Shown here: one piece after another, positions 7,929 to 14,334 of the stretch
How the letters are laid out: every line of letters starts with the position of its first letter
How positions within the stretch are numbered: the first letter of the stretch is position 1
Assembly (NCBI GenBank): GCA_052031065.1
Contig: JBPEXY010000299.1
Span: 1 to 14,882 of the forward strand
Direction of reading: 5' to 3'
Source: JBPEXY01 sp052031065
Lineage (GTDB): Bacteria; Pseudomonadota; Gammaproteobacteria; Immundisolibacterales; Immundisolibacteraceae
DNA length: 14,882 bases
The notes under the pieces: model-generated
Databases searched by the model: none
Told to the model about the DNA's origin: nothing
The model's input: the letters and a program-made list of their open reading frames with translations, nothing else
Translations under genes and position numbers: made by a program

Positions 7929-8699
7929 TTAGTGTAACCGAGTCTGTTTCCCCGCCGTTGGCAGGGGGAAATCCAGTTCTGCAGATTCGATGACGGGAAG
8001 GGATGGATGGTCAGGTGCGGCAATTTTCGCAGGTTGATATACCGGCAGGCCGGTTACCGGAACCTGCTCTTCGCAGAGGACTTCCGGGCAGGCAATTTCA
8101 ACCTGTTGCCCGGCCCAGCCACCGCGCTGTTTGAGAATCTCCAGCCGATAGCCACGCTGGGTGTTGGTCAGCACTATTCGCAGTGCCGCCGGCGAGGTGT
8201 CGCGGCTGGCCTGGGTGGTGCGCAGCAGCAGGCTCAGGCCGTGGCTGGAGTGGGCAGCCAGCTGTAACTTGCGCAGCTGGCCGGTTTCCAGGTTATCGAC
8301 AGGCCAGCAGAGCATCCCTCCGGCAATATTGGCGCGCATGGTCTGTTCTGCTGCCCAGAGCTGGTCTCCGATTGTAGAGGTGCGCACCAGCAGTAACTGT
8401 TGTGGAGCAACGCCGGCAGCCTGCAGGGCCGGCGCGTAGGGCAGGTAAGGAGGGTCGATCAGTACCAGTCTGCGGCCATCCCGACACAGCCGGCGTAATG
8501 CTGGCAGCAGCAGTTGTAGTGCCCCGGTTGTCGGCGGGTCGTACAGCAGTTCGGTAATCGCCTGGATGGGCCACCCGCCCTGGTGCAACGCCTGGTCCAG
8601 CGCAGCATAGCCGCTGGCAATACCCTGTTGCCTCTGCAGCGGTGCGCTGGAGCGCCAGATGTCGGCTCGGTTCAGCAGCTTGGAGAGGGGTTGTTTCAT
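7929..8699 (-). CDS. imuA: ImuA, SulA/RecA-like mutasome protein
   Basis: A 256-residue ImuA-type protein (a RecA/SulA-related fold), the first gene of the SOS translesion operon. It interacts with ImuB and DnaE2 and is needed for induced mutagenesis in species that use this cassette. Visible family-like features are IASGYAALDQALHQGGWP (about 27-44), ITELLYD (48-54), RRLVLIDPPYLPYAPAL around 76-92, and the block near 131-165 containing RKLQLAAHSSHGLSLLL. The Walker A loop is not canonical (SSS/GxxGKT is absent), as is usual for ImuA. The ATG at 8699 is chosen for its position and N-terminal similarity; only a weak ribosome binding site precedes it. It is 18 bp from imuB. Two tandem LexA boxes lie 64-98 bp upstream of the start. 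Confidence 0.92.
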   Translation of the reverse strand: MKQPLSKLLNRADIWRSSAPLQRQQGIASGYAALDQALHQGGWPIQAITELLYDPPTTGALQLLLPALRRLCRDGRRLVLIDPPYLPYAPALQAAGVAPQQLLLVRTSTIGDQLWAAEQTMRANIAGGMLCWPVDNLETGQLRKLQLAAHSSHGLSLLLRTTQASRDTSPAALRIVLTNTQRGYRLEILKQRGGWAGQQVEIACPEVLCEEQVPVTGLPVYQPAKIAAPDHPSLPVIESAELDFPLPTAGKQTRLH

Positions 8700-8762
8700 C
8701 GGTGGCCGGGTTATTGGTTTTAAACGAAGTCAGATGCCAGACAGGCAGTAAATCTCGAATAA

Positions 8763-8778
8763 CTGTATTTATATACAG
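8763..8778 (-). promoter_or_regulatory. LexA box 1 upstream of imuA
   Basis: CTGTATTTATATACAG is a full CTGT-N8-ACAG site. Read on the imuA strand it is CTGTATATAAATACAG, close to the gammaproteobacterial consensus and to the E. coli umuDC operator. It is the site nearer to imuA. Confidence 0.9.
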
Positions 8779-8781
8779 TAA

Positions 8782-8797
8782 CTGTAAATATAAACAG
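8782..8797 (-). promoter_or_regulatory. LexA box 2 upstream of imuA
   Basis: CTGTAAATATAAACAG is a second CTGT-N8-ACAG site three bases from the first, with centres 19 bp apart. Two adjacent sites would permit cooperative LexA binding and tight repression. The pair lies between imuA and the divergent HipA-like gene, but is 195 bp from the latter's start, so control of imuA is the simplest reading. Confidence 0.88.
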
Positions 8798-8860
8798 TTA
8801 TTGAGGTGGTGTCACTACTTGCTGTTCTTCATAGAGGTCCAGAGGTAGCAGGAGGGCTCT

Positions 8861-8991
8861 TTATAATATTTATTTTTCTAGTCAAATATATATAATTAAA
8901 TTTTTCATTTTATTTGTTAATATTATGTTTTTTAATGTTATTTATATGAAAATATTTAATTATTTCTAGTCATTTTTTTAGTCAAAAACCT
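8861..8991 (+). promoter_or_regulatory. Very AT-rich upstream region of the HipA-like gene, with TAGTCA repeats
   Basis: Only 15 of the 131 bases are G or C, in sharp contrast to the flanking genes. TTTCTAGTCA occurs twice (8875-8884 and 8963-8972), and a third TTAGTCA lies at 8978-8984, just before the ATG. Many -10-like hexamers are present, so no single promoter can be chosen. Possible roles are an operator for the downstream HTH-kinase protein or a target for H-NS-like silencing; both are inference. Confidence 0.5.
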
Positions 8992-10338
8992 ATGGAATTA
9001 ACCATTCAACAAGTTTTGTCCCAGGGGCCAGCTACCTCCCGGCAACTGCAGACAGCGACGGGGCTAACGCAGGCGGCGGTGTCGCGCGGGTTGCGAAGCA
9101 TGGGGAATCAGGTTGTGCGCTTCAAGCGTGGCCGGACGCCCTATTACGCGATGACTCGTAACGCTTTCGGGGCCGACGACTGGCTGCCTCTGGTGATGGT
9201 GGATCGGCACGGTAATAACCGGGTGGTCGCCTATGTAAGGCCGCTGCAGCACGGTGGTTACTACCTGCAGCAGGAGTCGGGTATGCCATCACTGCTGGCA
9301 GGAGCAGAGGGTAACGGCCTGTTTGATGATCTGCCCTATTTTCTGGATGACCTGCGTCCCCAGGGTTTTCTGGGTCGGCAGATAGCTGCACAGCTGGCAG
9401 AACAGGGGGCCGGGTTTCCCCACGACCTGCGTAACTGGAATAGCAACCATGTCGGCCGTTATCTGATCGCTAATGGTGATGATCTGAGCGGGAATTTTAA
9501 ATTTGGCCCACAGGCTCTTTCGCGTATCCGGCGGAAAGTGGAGGTGAGCACGCCGGAACAGTATCCAGAATTGGCCGAGAGCGTGCTGGCAGGCACCCTT
9601 CCCGGTTCATCAGCAGGCGGGGAGCAGCCCAAATTTACAACTTACTGTGGGGAACGTTCAGCCCATGTGCTGGTAAAGTTTTCACCGCCTGGCGATGAAG
9701 CGCTGGCCAGACGCTGGCGCGATATTCTGATTACTGAACACCACGCCACTGAGGCGCTGCATGAGGCGGGTTTGCCAGCGGCGAAAACCCGACTGATTGA
9801 AGCCGGAGGACGGCTGTTTCTGGAATCCCAGCGGTTGGATCGCAGCGGGGAGTTTGGTCGCTCATCGATGATTTCCATGCAGGCAATCGACGCTGAGTTT
9901 GTCGGGCTGGGGACCAACTGGACTGCCGTGGCTTATGAACTTCTGGGTAAAGGACTGCTTTCTAGTGACCATGCTATCGATATCCTGTTTCTGCAGCGTT
10001 TTGGCCAGTTGATCAACAATTCGGATATGCATCTGGGTAATTTGAGTTTTTCCATCGAAGGGTCGATGTTCCATCTATTGCCGGTTTACGACATGTGCTC
10101 AATGGGCTTTGCCCCCAGAAGCGGTGAACTGATGGAATATCAATTTACTCCGCCGGCGAGGTCGACAGGACTCGACCAGCTTGTCGATCAACGGATGACG
10201 ACCAACATTGAAGAGTTGGCGCGTGATTTCTGGAAACGAGTGGCAGCAGACAGCAGAATATCCGGCGAATTTCAGCAATTTCTGCAGTTGGGTAATCCGC
10301 TAGACCGAATGGTTGTGGACGGGGATGAGTATATTTAA
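8992..10338 (+). CDS. yjjJ: HipA-family Ser/Thr kinase with N-terminal HTH (YjjJ/HipH-like)
   Basis: A 448-residue HipA-superfamily protein. HipA kinases phosphorylate protein targets (GltX for E. coli HipA) and cause growth arrest. This one carries its own N-terminal winged-HTH-like segment (about 1-52, TSRQLQTATGLTQAAVSRGL), the layout of E. coli YjjJ (HipH), which is reported as toxic and countered by HipB. Kinase motifs are intact: glycine-rich loop SSAGGEQPKF 206-215, putative ATP-binding Lys229 in VLVKF, LESQRLDR 277-284, catalytic loop NSDMHLGN 343-350 (Asp345, Asn350) and YDMCSMG 366-372 with metal-binding Asp367. No hipB-like antitoxin gene is adjacent; the HTH is fused. The ATG at 8992 lacks a Shine-Dalgarno and follows an AT-rich tract, so translation may be weak or leaderless. 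It is divergent from imuA. Toxic activity in this organism is inferred only. Confidence 0.88.
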   Translation: MELTIQQVLSQGPATSRQLQTATGLTQAAVSRGLRSMGNQVVRFKRGRTPYYAMTRNAFGADDWLPLVMVDRHGNNRVVAYVRPLQHGGYYLQQESGMPSLLAGAEGNGLFDDLPYFLDDLRPQGFLGRQIAAQLAEQGAGFPHDLRNWNSNHVGRYLIANGDDLSGNFKFGPQALSRIRRKVEVSTPEQYPELAESVLAGTLPGSSAGGEQPKFTTYCGERSAHVLVKFSPPGDEALARRWRDILITEHHATEALHEAGLPAAKTRLIEAGGRLFLESQRLDRSGEFGRSSMISMQAIDAEFVGLGTNWTAVAYELLGKGLLSSDHAIDILFLQRFGQLINNSDMHLGNLSFSIEGSMFHLLPVYDMCSMGFAPRSGELMEYQFTPPARSTGLDQLVDQRMTTNIEELARDFWKRVAADSRISGEFQQFLQLGNPLDRMVVDGDEYI

Positions 10339-10380
10339 CCCACTGATAACAGGTTGGGTTTCTGGTTTTAGTTTTGGTTT
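10337..10380 (+). terminator. Likely terminator after the HipA-like gene
   Basis: AACCCA (10337-10342) and CTG (10343-10345) pair with CAG (10350-10352) and TGGGTT (10355-10360), with a two-base bulge and an ATAA loop. An interrupted T-rich tract follows to 10380. The stem overlaps the stop codon. It lies between convergent genes and could act in both directions, more plausibly on the plus strand. Confidence 0.5.
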
Positions 10381-10799
10381 TAACCGTCTGAGTTGCCAGA
10401 TATGTCATTCTCCGACTGTTCACGGGCGAAGAAATAGCCAAGCACGAGGGTGACGATGGGCGGAATCCAGGATTTGGCGAATTCGAAAATATCGCTTGCC
10501 GCTGCCGTGCGGCTCTCCAGCACAGCCTGCGCATAGTTGCAGGCATTCGCCAGCTGTTCGGCTTTGGCGGCATCACCGTCCGTTGTAGCGCTGCAGACCG
10601 AAGCATCGGGCAGACCCCACATGCCGACGACAAACTGAATTGTCCAGGCGACCAGCATCAGCAATGCGGAGGCGAATAACACCCAGCCACCCAGTCTGAA
10701 TAGCGCCTTGCGATTCGGGCTCAGCTCGTTAGGGGTCGCAAGGTCGAGATCTTCAGCGTGCTGGCCAATGTTGAGCGGGCCAAAATTTTCATCGGTCAC
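10380..10799 (-). CDS. Small two-helix membrane protein, function unknown
   Basis: A 139-residue protein with two predicted membrane helices: about 36-61 (GGWVLFASALLMLVAWTIQF and on) and about 110-125 (SWIPPIVTLVLGYFFA). The roughly 48-residue loop between them contains Cys69 and Cys87, which could form a disulfide if the loop is periplasmic. Both tails are acidic and polar. The start is GTG at 10799, preceded by a good Shine-Dalgarno (AGGGGGA on the minus strand). It lies 26 bp after the small RHH gene on the same strand and probably shares its promoter. I do not recognise the family. The pairing with a DNA-binding RHH protein suggests a regulated membrane effector, possibly a toxin-like or stress protein, but the sequence shows no specific activity. 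Confidence 0.7.
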   Translation of the reverse strand: MTDENFGPLNIGQHAEDLDLATPNELSPNRKALFRLGGWVLFASALLMLVAWTIQFVVGMWGLPDASVCSATTDGDAAKAEQLANACNYAQAVLESRTAAASDIFEFAKSWIPPIVTLVLGYFFAREQSENDISGNSDG

Positions 10800-10825
10800 G
10801 ATCGATCCCCCTGGTGTGGAGTTGA

Positions 10826-11032
10826 TTATTTAATGACGATTTCCCGTTTGGTCGATCCATCTTCCGATTCAATCACCAGTTTCTGTTTCTTGTCGTCTGC
10901 CTCGGCGGCGATATCCAGCAGTGCAATGGCTTTGCGTAGAATCTCAGCCTTGGATGCAGCCCCGTAATGGTCGCGAAGATTTTCCAGGACTTTGGATGTT
11001 TTCTGGTCAAATTTGAATGATGTTGTAGCCAT
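10826..11032 (-). CDS. Ribbon-helix-helix (CopG/Arc-like) small protein
   Basis: A 68-residue protein whose N-terminal two thirds fit the ribbon-helix-helix DNA-binding fold: a strand at about 3-9 (TTSFKFD), helix A about 10-23 and helix B about 27-42 (SKAEILRKAIALLDIA), the latter like the SrsELIreAI segment of the family. The C-terminal part (about 50-68, KLVIESEDGSTKREIVIK) looks like a beta hairpin or tail that could be a partner-binding region. The ATG at 11032 is preceded by AAGG on the minus strand. It is the first gene of a two-gene unit with the membrane protein. RHH proteins of this size are commonly antitoxins or autoregulators; the palindrome at 11104-11122 over the predicted promoter fits autoregulation. 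Target and partner are unknown. Confidence 0.72.
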   Translation of the reverse strand: MATTSFKFDQKTSKVLENLRDHYGAASKAEILRKAIALLDIAAEADDKKQKLVIESEDGSTKREIVIK

Positions 11033-11082
11033 TTCTGATTACCTTCATTGATGAGGATTGACTATGAGCGATAGGGTAAATC

Positions 11083-11111
11083 TATATAGCCTGTATGTAA
11101 ATACTATGCAA
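11083..11111 (-). promoter_or_regulatory. Predicted sigma70 promoter of the RHH-membrane protein unit
   Basis: On the minus strand, TTGCAT (11111-11106) and TATATA (11088-11083) are separated by exactly 17 bases. The start point would be near 11076, leaving a leader of about 44 bases to the RHH ATG. Each hexamer only partly matches consensus; the spacing and the overlapping palindrome support the call. Confidence 0.45.
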
Positions 11112-11122
11112 TATCTGCATAG
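11104..11122 (-). promoter_or_regulatory. Palindromic candidate operator
   Basis: CTATGCA (11104-11110) and TGCATAG (11116-11122) form a perfect 7-bp inverted repeat with a 5-bp spacer. One arm contains the predicted -35 of the RHH gene. The size and position suit a repressor dimer or dimer-of-dimers, most simply the RHH protein itself. A GTAAAT direct repeat at 11076 and 11097 (21 bp apart) lies beside it. Confidence 0.5.
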
Positions 11123-11365
11123 CCAGGGCTGTAACCTCCCGCCTTCAGCTGAACGGGCAGGCCATCGTCAGGAAGTCAGGAGAAGAACCCGGGGGCAGGG
11201 AGGGCAATACCCCGTGCTGCTGAATTCCACAGAGCCGCCGTTTGTCCTGCATGCGACATAATGCCGCATTAGCGCATAGCCACCGGCAATGGCGCTATCA
11301 TTAGCCAGATAATATGACAGGCGTAAATTGCCGGAGAGAGGTTCGACTCAACGAGGAGTTGATCC

Positions 11366-12715
11366 ATGGAGCTTGACCCCTTTGTTCTGGCGCGCATTCA
11401 GTTTGCGGCCAATATCAGTTTTCACATTCTGTTTCCGTCTATATCGATAGGGCTGGCGTGGATTCTGTTCTATTTCCGCTACCGGTTTCATCGCAGCGGT
11501 GACCAGGCCTGGGATTACGCCTACCTGTTCTGGGTAAAGGTGTTCGCGCTGACTTTCGCTATGGGGGTGGTCAGCGGCATCACCATGAGCTTTCAGTTTG
11601 GCACCAACTGGCCGGGGTTTACTGAAACCACCGGCAATATCTCCGGTCCGCTACTGGGCTATGAGGTGCTGACGGCCTTTTTTATGGAAGCCTCCTTTCT
11701 TGGCATTATGCTGTTTGGCCGCAAGCGGGTGTCGCCACGGGTGCACCTGCTGGCCACAGCGTTGGTGGCGGTGGGTACGACGCTGTCGGCATTCTGGATA
11801 CTGAGCCTGAATTCGTGGATGCAGACACCCGCCGGTTACGAAATTATTGATGGCAAGTTCTACGCTACCGACTGGCTGGCAATTATTTTTAACCCCTCGT
11901 TTCCCTACCGCCTTGCCCATGTGCTGACCGCATCGTTGATCACTTCTGCGTTCGTAATTATGGGGGTCAGTGCCTGGCGAATATTCAAGTCGCTGGATGG
12001 GCCTGCAACTCACCGGGTGTTAAGAACCGGGGCGCTGATCGCGGTCGTCGCCACACCAACCCAGCTGTTACTGGGTGACCTGCATGGGCTTAATACCCTG
12101 GAGCATCAACCCGCCAAAATTGCTGCTATGGAAGGCATCTGGCAGACCGGTTCGGGGGTTCCCTTTACGCTGTTTGCCCTGCCCAACGAGCAGACCCGGC
12201 AAAACGACTTTGCCGTGACCATTCCAAAACTTGGTAGTTTGATCCTGACCCATGAGCTTGATGGAGAACTGCAGGGTCTCGATGATTTCAGCGACCAGCA
12301 TCCGCCGGTAGCTCTGGTGTTCTGGTCGTTCAGGGTCATGGTAGGCGTGGGGATGCTGATGATCGTGGTCTCCTGGTGGGTTGGATGGAGTCTCTGGAAA
12401 AATGGCACCTTGTCACGGTTACAGCTGCTCGTACTCAGCGCCATGACCTTCTCCGGCTGGGTAGCGACGCTTGCCGGCTGGTGGGTCACCGAGGTTGGCC
12501 GTCAGCCCTATATCGTTCATGGTCTGGTGCGCTCCAGCGAAGTGGTGGCGCCCCATGGCAGCGGTGTGGTGCTGACAACTCTATTGGCCTATTTGCTGCT
12601 TTACGGGCTACTGCTGAGCGCCTATGTGGGCGCCATTCGGTACCTGGCGAGCAAGCCTGCGGCATCGCTCGTCATTGACCAGTTTCCCGAAAAAATGGTC
12701 GGGGAGGCGGGCTAA
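11366..12715 (+). CDS. cydA: Cytochrome bd-type (CIO) quinol oxidase subunit I
   Basis: A 449-residue subunit I of a cytochrome bd-family quinol:oxygen oxidoreductase in the inner membrane, which oxidises quinol and reduces oxygen without pumping protons across a channel of the heme-copper type. Key residues match E. coli CydA: His20 (heme ligand, E. coli His19), Glu100 and Glu108 (E. coli Glu99 and Glu107), His185 and Met325 (heme b558 ligands His186 and Met393), the Lys251-Glu256 quinol-site segment (KIAAMEG) and GRQPY at 378-382. The protein is about 70 residues shorter than E. coli CydA because the C-terminal Q-loop insertion is missing, which places it with the short-loop, cyanide-insensitive oxidase (CIO) type. 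ATG at 11366 follows AGGAG with 7-base spacing. It overlaps the next gene by one base (TAATG), which supports coupled translation. cioA is an equally good name. Confidence 0.95.
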   Translation: MELDPFVLARIQFAANISFHILFPSISIGLAWILFYFRYRFHRSGDQAWDYAYLFWVKVFALTFAMGVVSGITMSFQFGTNWPGFTETTGNISGPLLGYEVLTAFFMEASFLGIMLFGRKRVSPRVHLLATALVAVGTTLSAFWILSLNSWMQTPAGYEIIDGKFYATDWLAIIFNPSFPYRLAHVLTASLITSAFVIMGVSAWRIFKSLDGPATHRVLRTGALIAVVATPTQLLLGDLHGLNTLEHQPAKIAAMEGIWQTGSGVPFTLFALPNEQTRQNDFAVTIPKLGSLILTHELDGELQGLDDFSDQHPPVALVFWSFRVMVGVGMLMIVVSWWVGWSLWKNGTLSRLQLLVLSAMTFSGWVATLAGWWVTEVGRQPYIVHGLVRSSEVVAPHGSGVVLTTLLAYLLLYGLLLSAYVGAIRYLASKPAASLVIDQFPEKMVGEAG

Positions 12716-13707
12716 TGGAAACCCTGTTACCCGTGCTGTTTTTTATTGTGATGGGGCTGGCTGTACTTGCTTACAGCATTCTTGATGGCTACGACCTCGG
12801 TATCGGAATGCTGTTGCCGCTCGGTAACGAAGCCGAGAAAGACCGCATGATCGCCTCCATCGGGCCATTCTGGGATGCCAACGAAACCTGGATCGTACTC
12901 GGTGTGGGAGTGCTGCTGATCGCATTTCCGCAAGCCCACGGCCGCGTGCTTACTGCACTCTATTTACCGGTCACGCTGATGCTGGTTGGTCTGGTGATGC
13001 GTGGTGTGGCGTTCGACCTGCGCGTGAAAGCCGGATTAAACAAAAAAGCGCTGTGGGACAGAGTGTTTTCTTCCGGGTCGCTGCTGGCCGCAGTAACCCA
13101 GGGATGGATGGTGGGCGCTTACATCACGGGTCTGCAGCCGGGGTTGGTTAATCTGCTCTTCTCTGCGCTTATTGCGCTGCTGTTGCCGGCGTTCTACATT
13201 TTTCTCGGCGCAGGCTGGTTGATGATCAAATGTGAAGCTGAGTTGTTCCACCGGGCGGTCAGTTGGGCGCGGCGTGCGCTGCTGCCAATGGCGGCGGCAC
13301 TGGTGCTGGTATCCATTGCCACGCCGCTGGTCAGTGTCACCATCGCCGAACGCTGGTTCACATTGCCAAACCTCATTGGCCTGGCACCGATTCCGATCAG
13401 CTGTGCGTTGGTGTTTGTGGCGATAGCGGCATTTCTGACCCGCTCTGATGACACCATCGACAGCTACCCGTGGGTGCCGTTTGCAGGTGCCGCCATAATT
13501 GGGGTGATGGCGGCTATCGGCCTTGGCTACAGCCTCTACCCTTATGTAGTCATCGATGAACTGACCATCTGGGAGACTGCTTCCGCGACCAGTTCACTTA
13601 AATTTGTGCTCGTGGGCGTGGTAATCACAGTACCGGCTATCATCGGCTATTCGATATTCGTTTACCGAATTTTCTCCGGCAAAGCGAGCGATCTCGAATA
13701 CGGTTAA
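12715..13707 (+). CDS. cydB: Cytochrome bd-type (CIO) quinol oxidase subunit II
   Basis: A 330-residue subunit II that pairs with the preceding subunit I; it carries no heme but is needed for assembly and forms half of the pseudo-symmetric complex. Eight to nine hydrophobic helices are visible. Family-like motifs are the N-terminal DGYDLGIG (24-31), GPFWDANETW (50-59) and MRGVAFDLR (95-103). The ATG at 12715 shares its A with the TAA of subunit I, and GGGGAGG lies just upstream within that gene. Length is slightly below E. coli CydB (379), as is usual in the CIO branch. The stop TAA at 13705-13707 is again followed at once by TG, making another TAATG, but the small frame it opens does not look like CydX. 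No cydDC assembly transporter lies in the window. Confidence 0.95.
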   Translation: METLLPVLFFIVMGLAVLAYSILDGYDLGIGMLLPLGNEAEKDRMIASIGPFWDANETWIVLGVGVLLIAFPQAHGRVLTALYLPVTLMLVGLVMRGVAFDLRVKAGLNKKALWDRVFSSGSLLAAVTQGWMVGAYITGLQPGLVNLLFSALIALLLPAFYIFLGAGWLMIKCEAELFHRAVSWARRALLPMAAALVLVSIATPLVSVTIAERWFTLPNLIGLAPIPISCALVFVAIAAFLTRSDDTIDSYPWVPFAGAAIIGVMAAIGLGYSLYPYVVIDELTIWETASATSSLKFVLVGVVITVPAIIGYSIFVYRIFSGKASDLEYG

Positions 13708-13766
13708 TGGCGGTAATGGTGAGGCGGCTTCGACTATGGATATTGATGAATGAGCCCGCCCAGAGA

Positions 13767-14306
13767 TTAGTCGCTTTTCAGTCTTACACGCAACGCGCCG
13801 GAACCGCCATCAAACCGGCCGGCGAGGCGAAAAGCCAGCACCCTGGGGTCAGCGCGTAGCTCATCCTGTACCAGTTCTGGCAGTATTGCGTGACCCTGTG
13901 AATGTAGCCCACGGCCGTGAATGATTCTGACCGTACGGCAATGGTGCTGGCAGGCGTAGTCGAGAAAACGGCGTAACCGGCGACGCGCCTCAGCGCTGTT
14001 TAGCTGATGCAGGTCGAGTTCTTCGTCGGCATGAAAGCGTTCTCCACGCAACTCCGTTAGCAGTACTGGTGAGTGTCCACTGCGTAGCCACCGCTCTGTG
14101 ATCGGTTGAGGTAATGGTTGGGCTGCGGGAGTGGATGTAGTCGCACCTGTTCCGGAACCGTGACCCTGTTTCTGATTGTTGGTCCTGGGTCGGTCGGGCA
14201 GGGGGCGTTGCTGCTTTTTGGGCAATGGCCGCACGTCGCTCATCGCCTGTTTGAACAGGTCGGCATCCTGGTTCTGTTCGTCGTTCTGGTCGGCGCTGCT
14301 GTTCAT
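13767..14306 (-). CDS. Smr-domain protein (SmrA-like, putative DNA endonuclease)
   Basis: A 179-residue protein with a disordered, Gln/Pro-rich N-terminal half (about 1-90) and a C-terminal Smr domain (about 95-178), the domain also found at the end of MutS2. Stand-alone Smr proteins of this type (E. coli SmrA/YdaL and SmrB) have nuclease activity on DNA or on mRNA at collided ribosomes. Conserved blocks are LDLHQL (97-102; usually LDLHG), IIHGRG (128-133) and GGSGAL (167-172). DLFKQAMSDVRPL (16-28) is a usual N-terminal piece of this family. The ATG at 14306 has no close Shine-Dalgarno, and the frame stays open upstream without a good alternative start. It begins 28 bp after the end of the dienelactone-hydrolase pseudogene on the same strand and converges with cydB. 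SmrA versus SmrB cannot be decided by eye; the short linker and fusion-free form favour SmrA. Confidence 0.88.
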   Translation of the reverse strand: MNSSADQNDEQNQDADLFKQAMSDVRPLPKKQQRPLPDRPRTNNQKQGHGSGTGATTSTPAAQPLPQPITERWLRSGHSPVLLTELRGERFHADEELDLHQLNSAEARRRLRRFLDYACQHHCRTVRIIHGRGLHSQGHAILPELVQDELRADPRVLAFRLAGRFDGGSGALRVRLKSD

Positions 14307-14334
14307 TGCACGATCGGTTAAATCCCTATCCTGT

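Larger units (their letters stand above)
11033..11365. other. Intergenic region between the divergent RHH unit and cydAB
   Basis: These 333 bp hold the predicted promoter and palindrome of the minus-strand RHH gene (11083-11122). On the cydA side there is a short 13-bp palindrome at 11259-11271 (TAATGC-C-GCATTA), a -10-like TAATAT at 11310-11315 without a good -35, and the cydA Shine-Dalgarno AGGAG at 11354-11358. No FNR-like TTGAT-N4-ATCAA site was seen. The open frame at 11058-11261 has no family-like features and is treated as spurious. Confidence 0.5.

Noticed and set aside
11058..11261. 67-codon open frame between the RHH gene and cydA
   Set aside because: It overlaps the promoter and palindrome of the RHH unit, shows no domain and lacks a good ribosome binding site.
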